A stretch of 64,000 nucleotides of DNA. Origin: Daucus carota subsp. sativus. Taxonomy: Eukaryota; Streptophyta; Magnoliopsida; Apiales; Apiaceae. The notes beneath the pieces are model-generated. The model saw only the letters and a list, made by a program, of their open reading frames with translations. It did no database searches and was not told the origin of the DNA. Position 1 is the first letter of the stretch. Each line of letters opens with the position of its first letter. Of the stretch, positions 34,340-45,130 are shown piece by piece. Location of the stretch: the NCBI RefSeq assembly GCF_001625215.2, contig NC_030386.2, positions 20,988,545 through 21,052,544 of the forward strand, written 5' to 3'. The translations under genes were made by a program, and so were the position numbers.

Positions 34340-34683
34340 ATGGGATTGTTCTAGGGATCTTGACGGAGAGGTACAGGACCTCCTGGTTGGCATTTTTATG
34401 CTTTGCGATAAAAAAACATATTCGATGAAGCCAACCGGTCAAGTGTAGCTTCCACACTATTTATCACAATGGCAGGAAAGTCCCATCCTCGGTAAAAAAA
34501 ACCAGTAATGAAATTTTATCTTTGTAGTATCACACAGGTTGCTGAGAATTTTTCACAGCAACCTGTAAAAGTGTGTTTGGTGGACCAGGAGCTACATTTT
34601 GGAACAAAACCATAAGAAGAAGAGTTCTGGCTGATGACCCAGGTTGCACTTGAGGGACCTGCAGTGAAAAATTTTAGGGACTA

Positions 34684-35097
34684 TGATAGACTCAAAAATC
34701 AACCCTATAAGCAGCCAAAGGACCGTAGGGTCTAAGGCCATCTCCCCTTGGAACCCAGCCTACCCTGCAATCCCTATCACGCCTGCTTAGCCTACGAACG
34801 AAGACATGTGCCTTCCATCCGTAGCGACACCTGCCCCTATCCCTGTTGACTCACCTGCCTGCCTGTGTAGTAGCTTCAAACAGTCACCAACCCTATAAGC
34901 AGTAGATACACCCAGATGGCAGAAGGAGAGGGAAAAGAGGAATGACTCATGAAGAATAAGACATAAAAGGAGAGGAAAAAAGAAGAGAAGGGGGAGAAAC
35001 AATTAGAACGATCAATTGCACAGATACATACAGATACATATACACAAGAACGGCTCTCCCTCTGGAGAGAGAGAGAAGACAGAAACTAAATCCATCA
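34684..35097 (+). repeat. 5' LTR
   Basis: 414 bp, starting TGATAGACTC and ending AAATCCATCA. Reads the same as the 3' LTR over its full length. Confidence 0.93.
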
Positions 35098-35099
35098 AT

Positions 35100-35122
35100 T
35101 GGCGCCGCCGCCGGGGATCGAA
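35100..35122 (+). other. Primer-binding site, tRNA-Asp type
   Basis: TGGCGCCG, two differing bases, then GCCGGGGATCGAA. Apart from those two bases, this is complementary to the 3' end of plant tRNA-Asp as I recall it. It begins two bases after the 5' LTR. Confidence 0.75.
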
Positions 35123-35740
35123 AAGAAAGAGAAACCCGTGAAATTCACCACCATACCACGACGACTAGGAAGAAAACCCTACACGAAGAAAGGTGAGCGA
35201 AGAATCGAGCACCTGTATAGCATCACTCCCGTATAGCACCTTCACCATCTCAGTCTTCTCACCACCCGTATAACATCACTCCCTCACCATCTCACTCCCC
35301 GAATTTCGATCGCTTCAACCAATATGAAGCTCAACAACGACATCTACAAGAGCAGGTGGATAATTTGGCCGCCTAGATGACCACCTTCATCGGCCAAAAC
35401 GTTCTTCCTCTAGGTCTCGAGTCTCAGAAAACTCCCACCACTGCCCATATGGCAACCGCAGTCCCCGACATGGACGAAGAGCAAGGTCCAGATCCTCCGA
35501 CCACTGAAGAGTGCTTTCAAATTCAGCAATCCATTAGATTCTGCTTCCCCGCCACTAACAATTGCTCTGAATATGAAGCCATCTAGCCGGCCTCCGCCTA
35601 GCTCACGATCTCAAGGTTGATTGCATACAGGTATACAACGACTTTCAGTTAGCATACAAATAACACATCTGTATGTAAATTTTTTCTACCACCTCATATA
35701 TCTCACCTTTTCCTTAAGCGTTATCTAACACATAATAAAA

Positions 35741-36120
35741 CAAGGCCATCATACGTAGCCCTACAATCGCTACAGTCCAACAGCAGAGAGCCTACATACA
35801 TAGCCCATTCTTCGCTATGGCTACTCTGCCACAAGGCCATCATACGTAGCCCTACAATCGCTACAGCCCAACAGCAGAGAGCCTACATACATAGCCCATT
35901 CTTCGCTATGGCTACCCTGCCACAAGGCCATCGTACGTAGCCTTACAACCGCTACGGCCCTAAGGTTCACTGCAACCCACACAATCCTACGGGTTTAACA
36001 TACGTAGCCCACCTTCGCTACGGCCCTAAGGTTCACTACAACCCACACAATCCTACGGGTTTAACATACGTAAGCCAAATTCACTACGGCCATAAGGTTC
36101 ACTGCAACCCGCACGACCTT
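35741..36120. repeat. Tandem array, about 91-bp unit, inside the LTR element
   Basis: Units start CAAGGCCATC at 35741, 35832 and 35923. Each has TACGTAGCC and TCGCTA words. The third runs into shorter repeats with CCCTAAGGTTCACT and AATCCTACGGGTTTAACATA. Tandem arrays in the non-coding part are common in the Tat/Ogre lineage. Confidence 0.85.
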
Positions 36121-36292
36121 ACGGGTTTCAACAACGAGCCAACATACATAGCCCTACTCTTGTTATGGCTCTTAAAAGAAAAAAAAACACGAGTACCCTA
36201 CAATAGCTACGGCTCGTTATAATAAACACTCTATTCCAACTACGGAGTAACCTAAAAGATTACTCCACCATGTTGGCGGTACACTTACCCCG

Positions 36293-36412
36293 CCTATGAT
36301 TCTTACAAAGGCTTACACGCCTATGATTCTTACAAAGGCTTACACGCCTACGATTCTTACAAAGGCTTACACGCCTACGATTCTTACAAAGGCTTACACG
36401 CCTACGATCTTT
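36293..36412. repeat. Tandem array, 27-bp unit, inside the LTR element
   Basis: Four full copies and a partial fifth of CCTA(T/C)GATTCTTACAAAG followed by GCTTACACG. Because 27 is a multiple of three, a repetitive open frame appears here; it is not a gene. Confidence 0.9.
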
Positions 36413-36811
36413 ACTAAAAATTTAATACGATTCTTACAGGCTTACACACCTATGATCCTTACAAAAAAAATTTATTTTTGCCACAATTCTAACCAACAAA
36501 TACGAAAAAGAACAGCACAAACTCCACTAAAATTCCCCCAAACTCTTACTCACCCACTGTAGTTTGAAAAGTGGATAGTAATCACGAGATGCTTGCAACT
36601 GATGTAGAGATCAAAACAAAGACAAAGTCAGCTCCAAACTCAACTCTGTACACCTAGCTATAAAAGCACATATCTTCCGAATAGAATTCGGCCCTAACTG
36701 CCCCAAAGCCAACCTCATATTAACAAACAGTGTATGAATGAACCTATGTAAAGGCAACCGTAAGACTACCCTAAAGTGTTTCAAGGGAATCCCAACCCAC
36801 GTATCTCCACC

Positions 36812-37366
36812 TTAATGATATATCATATCACCCACTTCCGGCAACCTCGCCTCATAAGCCTCGGATATCTGAAAAGCCGCTTTTATCACTAGAAAATAAG
36901 TTGGATTAAAATTGCACAACATGTTTATATGTTCCAGCTTTCCCAACTCCTCGCTCAAAAAGTCACCTGCAACTACATCCCACTGAGGCTCATAATAACA
37001 AGCCACTCCATATGACTAGAAATACTCCTCCCTGAGAAACCCCGCCAGACTTAGCACAAACTTCTCCGCACAATCCAACCATCCCGAAGCATCCCCCAAA
37101 CGACTACGGACCAAAACTTTCAGCGCCTTAGCTTTCTTTCTAACTGGAATTTCTACCTCCTCCACTTTCTCCTTTCCTTTTTTTACAGACATCTCCCCCA
37201 CTTTTTGTTTGAAACCCACGACATGAGCCCGCCTACAAGACAACTCATTTATGGGAACATTCTCGCTCGAGGATTTCCCTCCGCTTTTAGATCCCCCTTC
37301 ACTACTCTCTGTCTCCGAACTGTCCCCATCCGAACCCTCCCCTACACTACTGGAAGCGGACAACAA
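36812..37366 (-). other. Antisense reading frames inside the LTR element
   Basis: The minus strand of the interior carries protein-like stretches: an acidic Ser/Glu-rich segment with a Lys-rich block, then a segment rich in hydrophobic and acidic residues. Composition is more protein-like than the rest of the interior. Some Tat-lineage elements are known to carry an extra antisense gene; this may be a relic of one. No domain is recognised and the frame is not whole. Confidence 0.4.
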
Positions 37367-37836
37367 CTGATTCTCCGAATCAGGAGCACTAGCTTCAACT
37401 TCTTCCCCAGCTTCCCTCTTACTCTAAACCATGTCTTCTCCCTGTAATATCTGCAGGAAAACCACAGACACGTTCAATATCCCCCAAATGAACCCATTAA
37501 CCTCCAAAAAAACCCACATACATTCTAAGAAAATCTATGAGAAGAAACGAAAAATTCCTCCGAATTCTCATCCAAAACACGCTCCACAGAAGGAGAACAA
37601 CATAGAAATTTTGCCCCTAAAAGAAACCCCTCCACTTGCGCTTAAAAACCACTTTTTCCCCCTAAAAAAAATAAATATCAAAATATAAACAAACCCACTT
37701 AAGAGCCCTCTTTTTATCATCTATTTATTTATTAATTCATTCATTTTTACTTCTACTTTTACATAACTCAGGCGGTATCGAATCCCGCTCCCCAAACGAC
37801 GCCTCCTAAAGAAGGCTCCCCCACCACGAGGGCAAA

Positions 37837-38250
37837 TGATAGACTCAAAAATCAACCCTATAAGCAGCCAAAGGACCGTAGGGTCTAAGGCCATCTCCCC
37901 TTGGAACCCAGCCTACCCTGCAATCCCTATCACGCCTGCTTAGCCTACGAACGAAGACATGTGCCTTCCATCCGTAGCGACACCTGCCCCTATCCCTGTT
38001 GACTCACCTGCCTGCCTGTGTAGTAGCTTCAAACAGTCACCAACCCTATAAGCAGTAGATACACCCAGATGGCAGAAGGAGAGGGAAAAGAGGAATGACT
38101 CATGAAGAATAAGACATAAAAGGAGAGGAAAAAAGAAGAGAAGGGGGAGAAACAATTAGAACGATCAATTGCACAGATACATACAGATACATATACACAA
38201 GAACGGCTCTCCCTCTGGAGAGAGAGAGAAGACAGAAACTAAATCCATCA
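37837..38250 (+). repeat. 3' LTR
   Basis: 414 bp, identical by eye to the 5' LTR. It is preceded by a short purine-rich stretch (CGAGGGCAAA) that could be the polypurine tract, and followed by the GACTA duplication. Confidence 0.93.
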
Positions 38251-38768
38251 GACTATGATATCTTTCAACGGAAAAATCACTTATTCTAGAATTTTTATCA
38301 TCAAGCGATTTTTTCCGCTGTTCGTATGTCGCTAATAATTGATTGTCGTGGACATTATCCTATGATCAATGCTCATTACAACAACTATAAGTTCCGTAAA
38401 CACAACAATCATCTCCGCCCAGGATGAGAAACGATTGGAATCATCAGTGAGACTTTGCTTGAACTATAAAAAAGTGTTTTCAAGCAACTTATGTTTGAAG
38501 AATCAGTAAATGTAGTTCCACTAGCAGAGTGAAGCCACTGAATGACAGAACATCTAAGAAGACGGCGAGCAAATCAGACTTGTTAGTACTACGTGTTAAC
38601 AAGCTTAAGGCTTTAATGATCTTATCTCTGGAACTTGATTAAAATGACAAATCTGATGAAGTAATTACTTGTCATGACAGCATACATGTAATCCAAAACT
38701 ACTAAAAGCTTTAAAAACTTAGTCTTCCCTACACAAAGTGCTAGTTCCTCCTCATCTTCATTTCTTGA

Positions 38769-41290
38769 CTACCATGATCCAGCCCTTACGATAGTCATCT
38801 GCAGAAAAAGGCCTTCTTCGCCATCTCCTGGAACAAATTCACAAATGCACCTGTCGTCTAGCTGCAGATTGTTCCACTTGCAAATCGGCCTCCATCCTTT
38901 AGAAAGCACTGTTCTGCCATCCTTCCAAACTTTTACCTCTGTCTTCCATCTCCTCCCGTGTTTGACAAATATACAAAGATCTTTTGGAAGTTTGAGGTTG
39001 AAATCTTTGATCACATCGGAGGGAACAAACTGCAGCAACAGACAGCAGTGAACATAATTACATTCAAGCACAAATACTTACTAGTTACTATTTCAAGTTT
39101 TAAAACTGGAATCAGCAATCTTTATTCAAATCTGATCAGCATTCACTAAAACCTCTTTCAGGTTTAATGATAATGTATAATGATAATGTGCAAGTCTTAC
39201 CAAATCACTACGACGAGATGGAAGGATCTTTGCAACAAAATAAGGATTCTTAGGCCTCTCAACTATTCCAGATTTAAAAATGGCATCTTCTTCATTTGTT
39301 TCAACATCCTTGACAGATACCTCCTCATCGACATCTTCTCCTTCCACATCTTCGTCGCCATCAAAGTTATCATCATCGTAGTCATAACCAGCATCCTCAC
39401 CAACATCCTTCTCATCCTCCAACACCACATCATTGTCACCTTCATCGTCCTCATCACCATCATTTTCATCATTGACATCACTAAAAGAATTGTCAGAATC
39501 AGCATACTTTTTCTCAGAAGTTTCTGCTTCTCTGTCAAAACCTTCTCCATATTCCTCCTCTATTTTAAAACTTAAAATTTTCGCTTCCTTCTCGCACATA
39601 CTAGTGCCAAAGTGCTTAAAGTCGAACGTGCATTTACCATCGTATTGGAAAACCAAGAAATCTCCAAGGTGGACATCATTCTGTTCCACAAACTCTGGCC
39701 AACCATTGTCAAAAGAGTACTGATTTCTGCTTTTGGTTGTTGTTACAGTCCAAACATAACTCTTACGATTCCTCAGAAATGCAGTATGTGCTATCTTTCC
39801 TTCCAAATATTCTGTGAAAGCCAAAGGAATGTTCTGCAACAAATTACAGAGACAATGTTATCAGTGCATACAGATAGCAGTTTTACTAAACATTTCAAGA
39901 TATCTATACATCTATTGATTAGCTTGCTTATGTATCTATATGGATACGAGTTTATCATATGTTTCATTTGTGTCCAAGGCCTTGTATATGTTTTCAGCTC
40001 CCTTGGCTCTTTGGTGCAGTGTTACCAGTGTATAACAATATGATCTAAATCATGTCTCTGTAGATAACCCTTTGCCTGTTATTAACTGTTTAAATCATTA
40101 CCTTGATCAAATATTTCAAACAGCTTACCTATCAATTCTCTGTAAAGAAATTTTATCTTTCACATATGTCTGTTTTCATTTTGGTAAGATCAGTAGTATG
40201 TCTTAACCTTCTCTTTTACGATTTCTTTGCAGTATAGTATATAAATCTTAAAGGGAGACTAATAAAAACAAAAAAACAAAGCGAAAATGTGACGAAAAAA
40301 TGAAACCAAGGCGAAAAAATTGAGAAATTCAAGAACAGGTACCAGTCTTCGGTGGGCTTCTTCAGTTATGAATGCTTTAAAGAATGCTGGGATTTTCTTG
40401 CTTGGCTCTTTTCCATAATCTTGATATTGTTGTTCTTTCTTGCCCTAAAAAACAGGTATTATTAGTACTACATAAAGCAAAGCAAACAGAACCTAGTATC
40501 TCCAGGTCAGGAACTTTTATAATTATTGATAAATATTCAAAACCAAACATCAGGCAAAAGAGAGTTGTTAACAACAAGAAAAAAAACCATCTGGATGATA
40601 AAGTTCATGTTGTAAATAAGCTTAAATGTCCATTACCCGCAGCACATGATTATCCTTGCCATATTTTCTTGGCCTTCCTGGCTTCCTTTTTCCATTAGGA
40701 GTACCAATAGTTTCAAGCTGTTCTTTATTCTCTGGCACCCTCTCCAATCCCGAAGGTTCGAAAACTTGAACATGGAAGCTCGAGACTCCATCAAAACAGA
40801 AAACTAGGAAGTTGCTCATAGTTATGTTATTTGACAGCAAAAAACCCTTCAGACCTTCTTTCATAGCCATTTTTTCATTGTCGTCATCACAGACAACAAT
40901 CTTAAACCAAGGACCAGATGACACCTTCAAATATATAACACAAGGATATCTTTCTCCAATCATTCCCTTAAAGACTGCAGGAATCCGTCGCTATGTGTAC
41001 ATTCAGACATTGGAAACAACAGTTTATACATGTTAGTAATAGAGATCAATTGTTTAAATTCCAAAAGCCAAAACAAAATTTTCTGATATTTGACCAAGAT
41101 AAAAAACAACATACTTGTGAGTGAGTGATCATTATATATTGAGATCTATAGCTTAATCTTTACTTTTTTCTAAATTTTTAAGATTAAGTGATATTTGTTA
41201 CATTCATGGCACCATAATTTTTTTTGAAAAACTTACATGGTGCAGAAGTGTGAAAAAGGACGGCCCATTGTCTGAAAAAGCACTCGCCAT
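38769..41290 (-). CDS. REM-type transcription factor, three B3 domains plus AT-hook
   Basis: Five exons on the minus strand: 41290-41237, 40990-40637, 40444-40343, 39833-39201, 39029-38769; 467 residues, all junctions phase 0. B3-1 is about residues 14-98 (SFFTLLHH|RRIPAVFKG ... NFLVFCFDG). An AT-hook, RKPGRPRKYGK, sits at about 120-130. B3-2 is about 155-248 (IPAFFKAFI ... GDFLVFQYDG). A very acidic Asp/Glu linker spans about 262-355. B3-3 is about 366-467 (NPYFVAKILPSRRSDL|FVPSDVI ... CICEFVPGD). The family binds DNA in the nucleus, and members act in flowering and reproductive tissues. A possible alternative first exon, ATGGCC then GTAAGT at 43482-43475, would add only Met-Ala in frame and put the duplicated segment inside an intron. 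The end lies about 500 bp from the LTR element. Confidence 0.87.
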
Positions 41291-41384
41291 CTGCAAGAAA
41301 TTATAAATATATTAGAAGTGCATAAAAGTAAATCATGAACAATTACATCCACACAAGTTAGCTTACCATCTAAATACATATATT

Positions 41385-42405
41385 TTTCATATTTTACCTT
41401 AGCTTCAAACAGAACCAACAGACTTGCACATAAAATTCTCTTTGCATTCCCAATAGTAATATATGCATAGGTATGTATCACACTTAACAGACACTTCGTC
41501 AAAAATGGTTGAACGCGGGTTACTACAGGAGAGGCAGGAGAGGATGAGAGAGGTCCTACTTTAGATGCTAAAAGTTTCCTGAATGACTAGAGGATATTAA
41601 CAATCTATATTTCATAGTTATTTGCAAGATCAAGATACCACAAGTGGGCGAGGTCTGCTAGGTTTAGGACTCATGGAGGAGCTTTCCAGTTAACACGAAA
41701 CGTGGAACTTAGGTATCTCAGTATTGATTTAGCAGGGAGCCTAAGAAGGCAGGCAGCTAAATAAGTAGCCTTGATTTGTACAAGTTTATACAACACATCC
41801 ACACCACATACGCCAGGATTCTTTATGTGTTTTTGTAGACTATATACAATTGGAAGGACTCTTTTTTTGTGAGGGGGCATGCAAATTTACACCTAAATCT
41901 TGTAGTTTTACCTCAATGAGCCTCAAAAACTGGCGGAACAATCACAGTATGAAAAATCTCAGTGAGCAATACTGAGATTTAGTTTCACAATATATTATGT
42001 TTGCCCATCACTCCTCGGCAACTTGTGCTCTAATTTGATTAACCGAACTTCATAATATAAATTGTTGGCTGCTGTATAAGTAGTTCGATAACAACAAAAC
42101 AAATTGCAGTAATTGGCTCACAATATAATCTGTTGGCTGGTGCATAAGTAGTTTGATAAAAACAAAACAAATTGCAGTAATTTGATCAAAATAAGTTTGA
42201 AATATGATCTGTTTGGCTGCTGCATAAGTAGTTTAATGAAAACAAAACAAAGTGTTTGAGAAATTTCTTTTATATTTTACCTTTGCTTCAAACAGAACCA
42301 ACAGACTTGCACATAAAATCCTCTTTGCATTCCCAATAGTAATATATGCATAGGCATGTATAATATTCAACGGATACTTTATTAAAAATGATTGCGCGTG
42401 GGTTT
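41385..42405. repeat. About 120-bp direct repeats flanking the copy-2 segment
   Basis: 41390-41515 and 42275-42400 share CTTCAAACAGAACCAACAGA, CTTGCACATAAAAT, TCTTTGCATTCCCAATAGTA and ATATATGCATAGG, with about 10 per cent difference by eye. They bracket the segment at 41528-42262. This could be a tandem duplication, or a duplication accompanying insertion. Confidence 0.8.
41528..42262. repeat. Duplicated segment, copy 2
   Basis: Counterpart of 33255-34118 (see shared words there). The tandem tail is shorter and has no tRNA beside it. It lies upstream of, or in a 5' intron of, the REM gene. Confidence 0.8.
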
Positions 42406-42409
42406 AAAT

Positions 42410-43990
42410 CCTCTAGCTGTTGAATTTGTCATTTTTTTTGGGGTATTCCCAGTAATAAAATATCTATGCACTTTTCCAAAGCAATTAATAATTAAGTAAA
42501 ATATATGTGTGTGACCTTGCTGAAATCTTTTGGTTGTCAGGGAATAGGGTGTTTTAGTTCTACTTATGGGGTTGTAACTTGTAACGTGAAAACCCTAGGC
42601 CTTCTTTTCCCCCTATGGTTTCAAATTTTTAAGAAGTCATACTGTAGGTTAAGGAATTTTGATTCTGCACCTGGAGTTGGAGATGATTCCTAGAGTATAA
42701 ACTGCTGGTTCTGTTCGAAAAGATGTACTACCATATAAAAGTTTTACCAAGTGAAAGGCTTCTGTTGGAGTATGTAAAGATTATAGAAGCGCGCAAATGA
42801 GCCACTTCATATGGCAGATATAGGGGATCTGGGTATCAAGACATTGTTACCAGGTTTCAGGTACTTGAGGCTGACAGAAATCTGTGCAGCGGGCATGGGT
42901 GAAGGTATAACTAGTAAATTTGTAGGAATTAGCTCAACGACTGTGCCAAGAGATCACTTGCCAAATACTGTGTAAGGGAGAAATCTTTTAGTGGTCGTCT
43001 TTACAATTTGACATGCAATCTTCTTTAACCTGACTCATCACTCATCCTTCACCTCTTTTGAATTCACTGGTACCTACTCTGAAGAGTTACTTTAATATTA
43101 TCTATTCAGTTTTTATATAAAATTTCTTTAGCCAAAGGATACACGATACTCTCCAGGTTACTGTACTTGTAAAATCACAAATGATTATGTTGAGATCAAA
43201 GACAGACAAGCAACAAGCTGCGAGCTAAATACTCTATACAAGAACCCATAATAAAGCCCTGATCACTGAAGCGTACAAAAAACTCATTTAAGGAATACAA
43301 TAATTTGCAGAAAGAAGCACACAAAAAAGCATATATGCACCCAATTACCAAATGATTGACATAAGAGCTAAATAATCAAATTTGAACAAGATACAAATTA
43401 AAGTCTGGAAAAATTATAATCAAAATCAAGGGATTTCATATTTTAGCAAAGAAGTCGAAGCCAAGAGAAAACTTACGGCCATAATCCAGAAGAAAGTTGT
43501 TAAGCAAGATAATATAACTTTAAGAAATTAACCCAAACTTTTTCGAGTTTGAACCCAGATCTTGAGAAATGGAGGAGAGTGTGTGGTCAGTAGTGCATGT
43601 ATAGTTGAACTGAATACAGCAGAATTCTGTGATAAACCAGCTATAAAATGGAATAACCTCAAAAGATTTAAGACCAAGTATGACCTGAAACTGGAAAAAT
43701 ACTGATCAAATTTCTAAATTTGTACAAGCCTTCGTAGATTGAATTGCATGATAATGGGTGTTCTTTAGTAAATATAAGTCGATTTCAGCTACCTTATGTA
43801 GTTATACATGTTATAGTGGTCCTCCTCTCTGTCTTTCCTAGAAAGATAAGCTTCCTGGCAAGCAGAGATACCAGTAAATGGACAAAAATTCCGATTTTGA
43901 TCATCTTTCCATGCATCTTTGATGCCCATGGGCTTTAATTATCATAGTTGCAAACACTAGTCACTTGGACAGACTGCAATTTTAATAGTA
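42410..43990. other. Spacer upstream of the REM gene
   Basis: No further exon with a B3 signature was found. The candidate untranslated or two-codon first exon of REM lies around 43477-43500. The frames at 42505 and 43744 are unsupported. Confidence 0.45.
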
Positions 43991-44013
43991 TTTTGATATG
44001 ACTAAATTCTTGG

Positions 44014-44126
44014 TTACCATGAAGCAGCCTTCTTCACAATATTGTAGATATGTCATTCCCACCATCAACTGGGACAAATATGCAAAGGCGCCTGTCCTTG
44101 AGAGAGCTATGTTGTGCCATATATGA
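44014..44126 (-). pseudogene. Relic of a REM/B3 C-terminus
   Basis: On the minus strand SSLKDRRLCIFVPVDGGND matches the last B3 of the neighbouring gene (LQLDDRCICEFVPGDGEE). After a frame change, the ending AASW-stop matches its AGSW-stop. Only this terminal piece was recognised. It suggests that a second, tandem REM gene once stood upstream. Confidence 0.7.
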
Positions 44127-44799
44127 AAAATCCTTTAACCTTGATACCACAAGATGGTTTATTGAATCAATAAGAAAATATAAGTGAAATTCTTTAAGAT
44201 TTTTTAATTTAATCAAAGATTTATAACAGTTGCATCTTAATGTTGTCTAAACATGGATATAAAATTGTAAAACAAAAGAAAAAATATCTTAATAAAATAA
44301 TATATTAAAAATAAGCATGCCACATATCATAATTAGTCTTCAATTTTTCGCTACGAGGATACTTTCCTATTTTGACACGATTAATGATACTTATCAGTTT
44401 GCTAATGCACTCACGCGAAAATTTTATTGCGATTCATTACTCGAAAATTTCCTTAGATAATTTCTTTTCACTTCTTTTCTCTCATATCCAAAATAAAAGA
44501 ATACAATAAAGGGAGCAATTAAAATAAACCATGCTGAAAACGGTTGGATCGCTCAAGTTGTCAAGAGCTTATCATCTATCCATATTTGTCACAATAAAAA
44601 AAATTATGCTATATTTTGATGTTAATAATTATGAATACAAATATAGCTAGTCTTTAACTTCTACAAAAGAGTAAGAGACGAAGACATGCCAAAAATTAAC
44701 TCTTTCAAAAAAAAATCACTAAAGCCGGACCCACCCGGCCTGCCGATTAAACCGTCTTTGTGTAACTCACAACACGTTGTTGTTGGCTTTGTCAATACT

Positions 44800-45122
44800 T
44801 GATGTCTTCATCTTACGAGATCGACTCGTGACATACTATAATGCAAACCCCAGCTTTAAGTTACTTACAATACATCTTTACTACAATCGATCAACAATTT
44901 TTTGGATCCCGTGTCAAAAATTCAATCTTCATCGTGGTAAGCCTCGCCTCTTCTTTTATTCACCATTTTTCTTTCCAATTTTAAATTTCATGGAGAAATT
45001 ATCTATGTTTCCAGCTGTTATATTTGGTTCTCTTTGTTCTTGTCACCATGTTAGGTAATAATATGTTAAAGAAAATATTTATGTGATGAGGAATAATATT
45101 TAATCAATCTAAAATTCGGCAG
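44800..45122 (+). promoter_or_regulatory. Probable leader and 5' UTR intron of the EXPP1-like gene
   Basis: CATCGTG followed by GTAAGCC at 44938 is a good donor. TTCGGCAG at 45115-45122, nine bases before the ATG, is a good acceptor. Between them the DNA is T-rich, as plant introns are. Confidence 0.5.
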
Positions 45123-45130
45123 AATTAAAA

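Larger units (their letters stand above)
34684..38250 (+). mobile_element. Young non-autonomous LTR retrotransposon (gypsy-like, tRNA-Asp primed)
   Basis: Two 414-bp LTRs, both TG...CA, bound a 2.7-kb interior, and GACTA is duplicated at 34679-34683 and 38251-38255. A primer-binding site matching the 3' end of tRNA-Asp follows the 5' LTR, which in plants is typical of the Athila/Tat side of Ty3/gypsy. The interior holds only short relics of retroelement coding (one resembling an RNase H edge near 35540-35640), two tandem arrays and an antisense frame. There is no gag-pol set, so it must have moved with help from a relative. The LTRs look identical by eye, implying a very recent insertion. Confidence 0.92.

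Noticed and set aside
36293-36412. CRISPR-like regular repeats
   Set aside because: 27-bp head-to-tail units without spacers, inside a plant LTR element; an ordinary tandem repeat.
39180-39723. Plus-strand frames over the REM gene
   Set aside because: Shadows of the Asp/Glu-rich exon; Ile/Ser/His-rich and without domain.
44777-45058. 93-residue frame upstream of the EXPP1-like gene
   Set aside because: Spans a likely leader donor at 44938; best explained as leader and intron.
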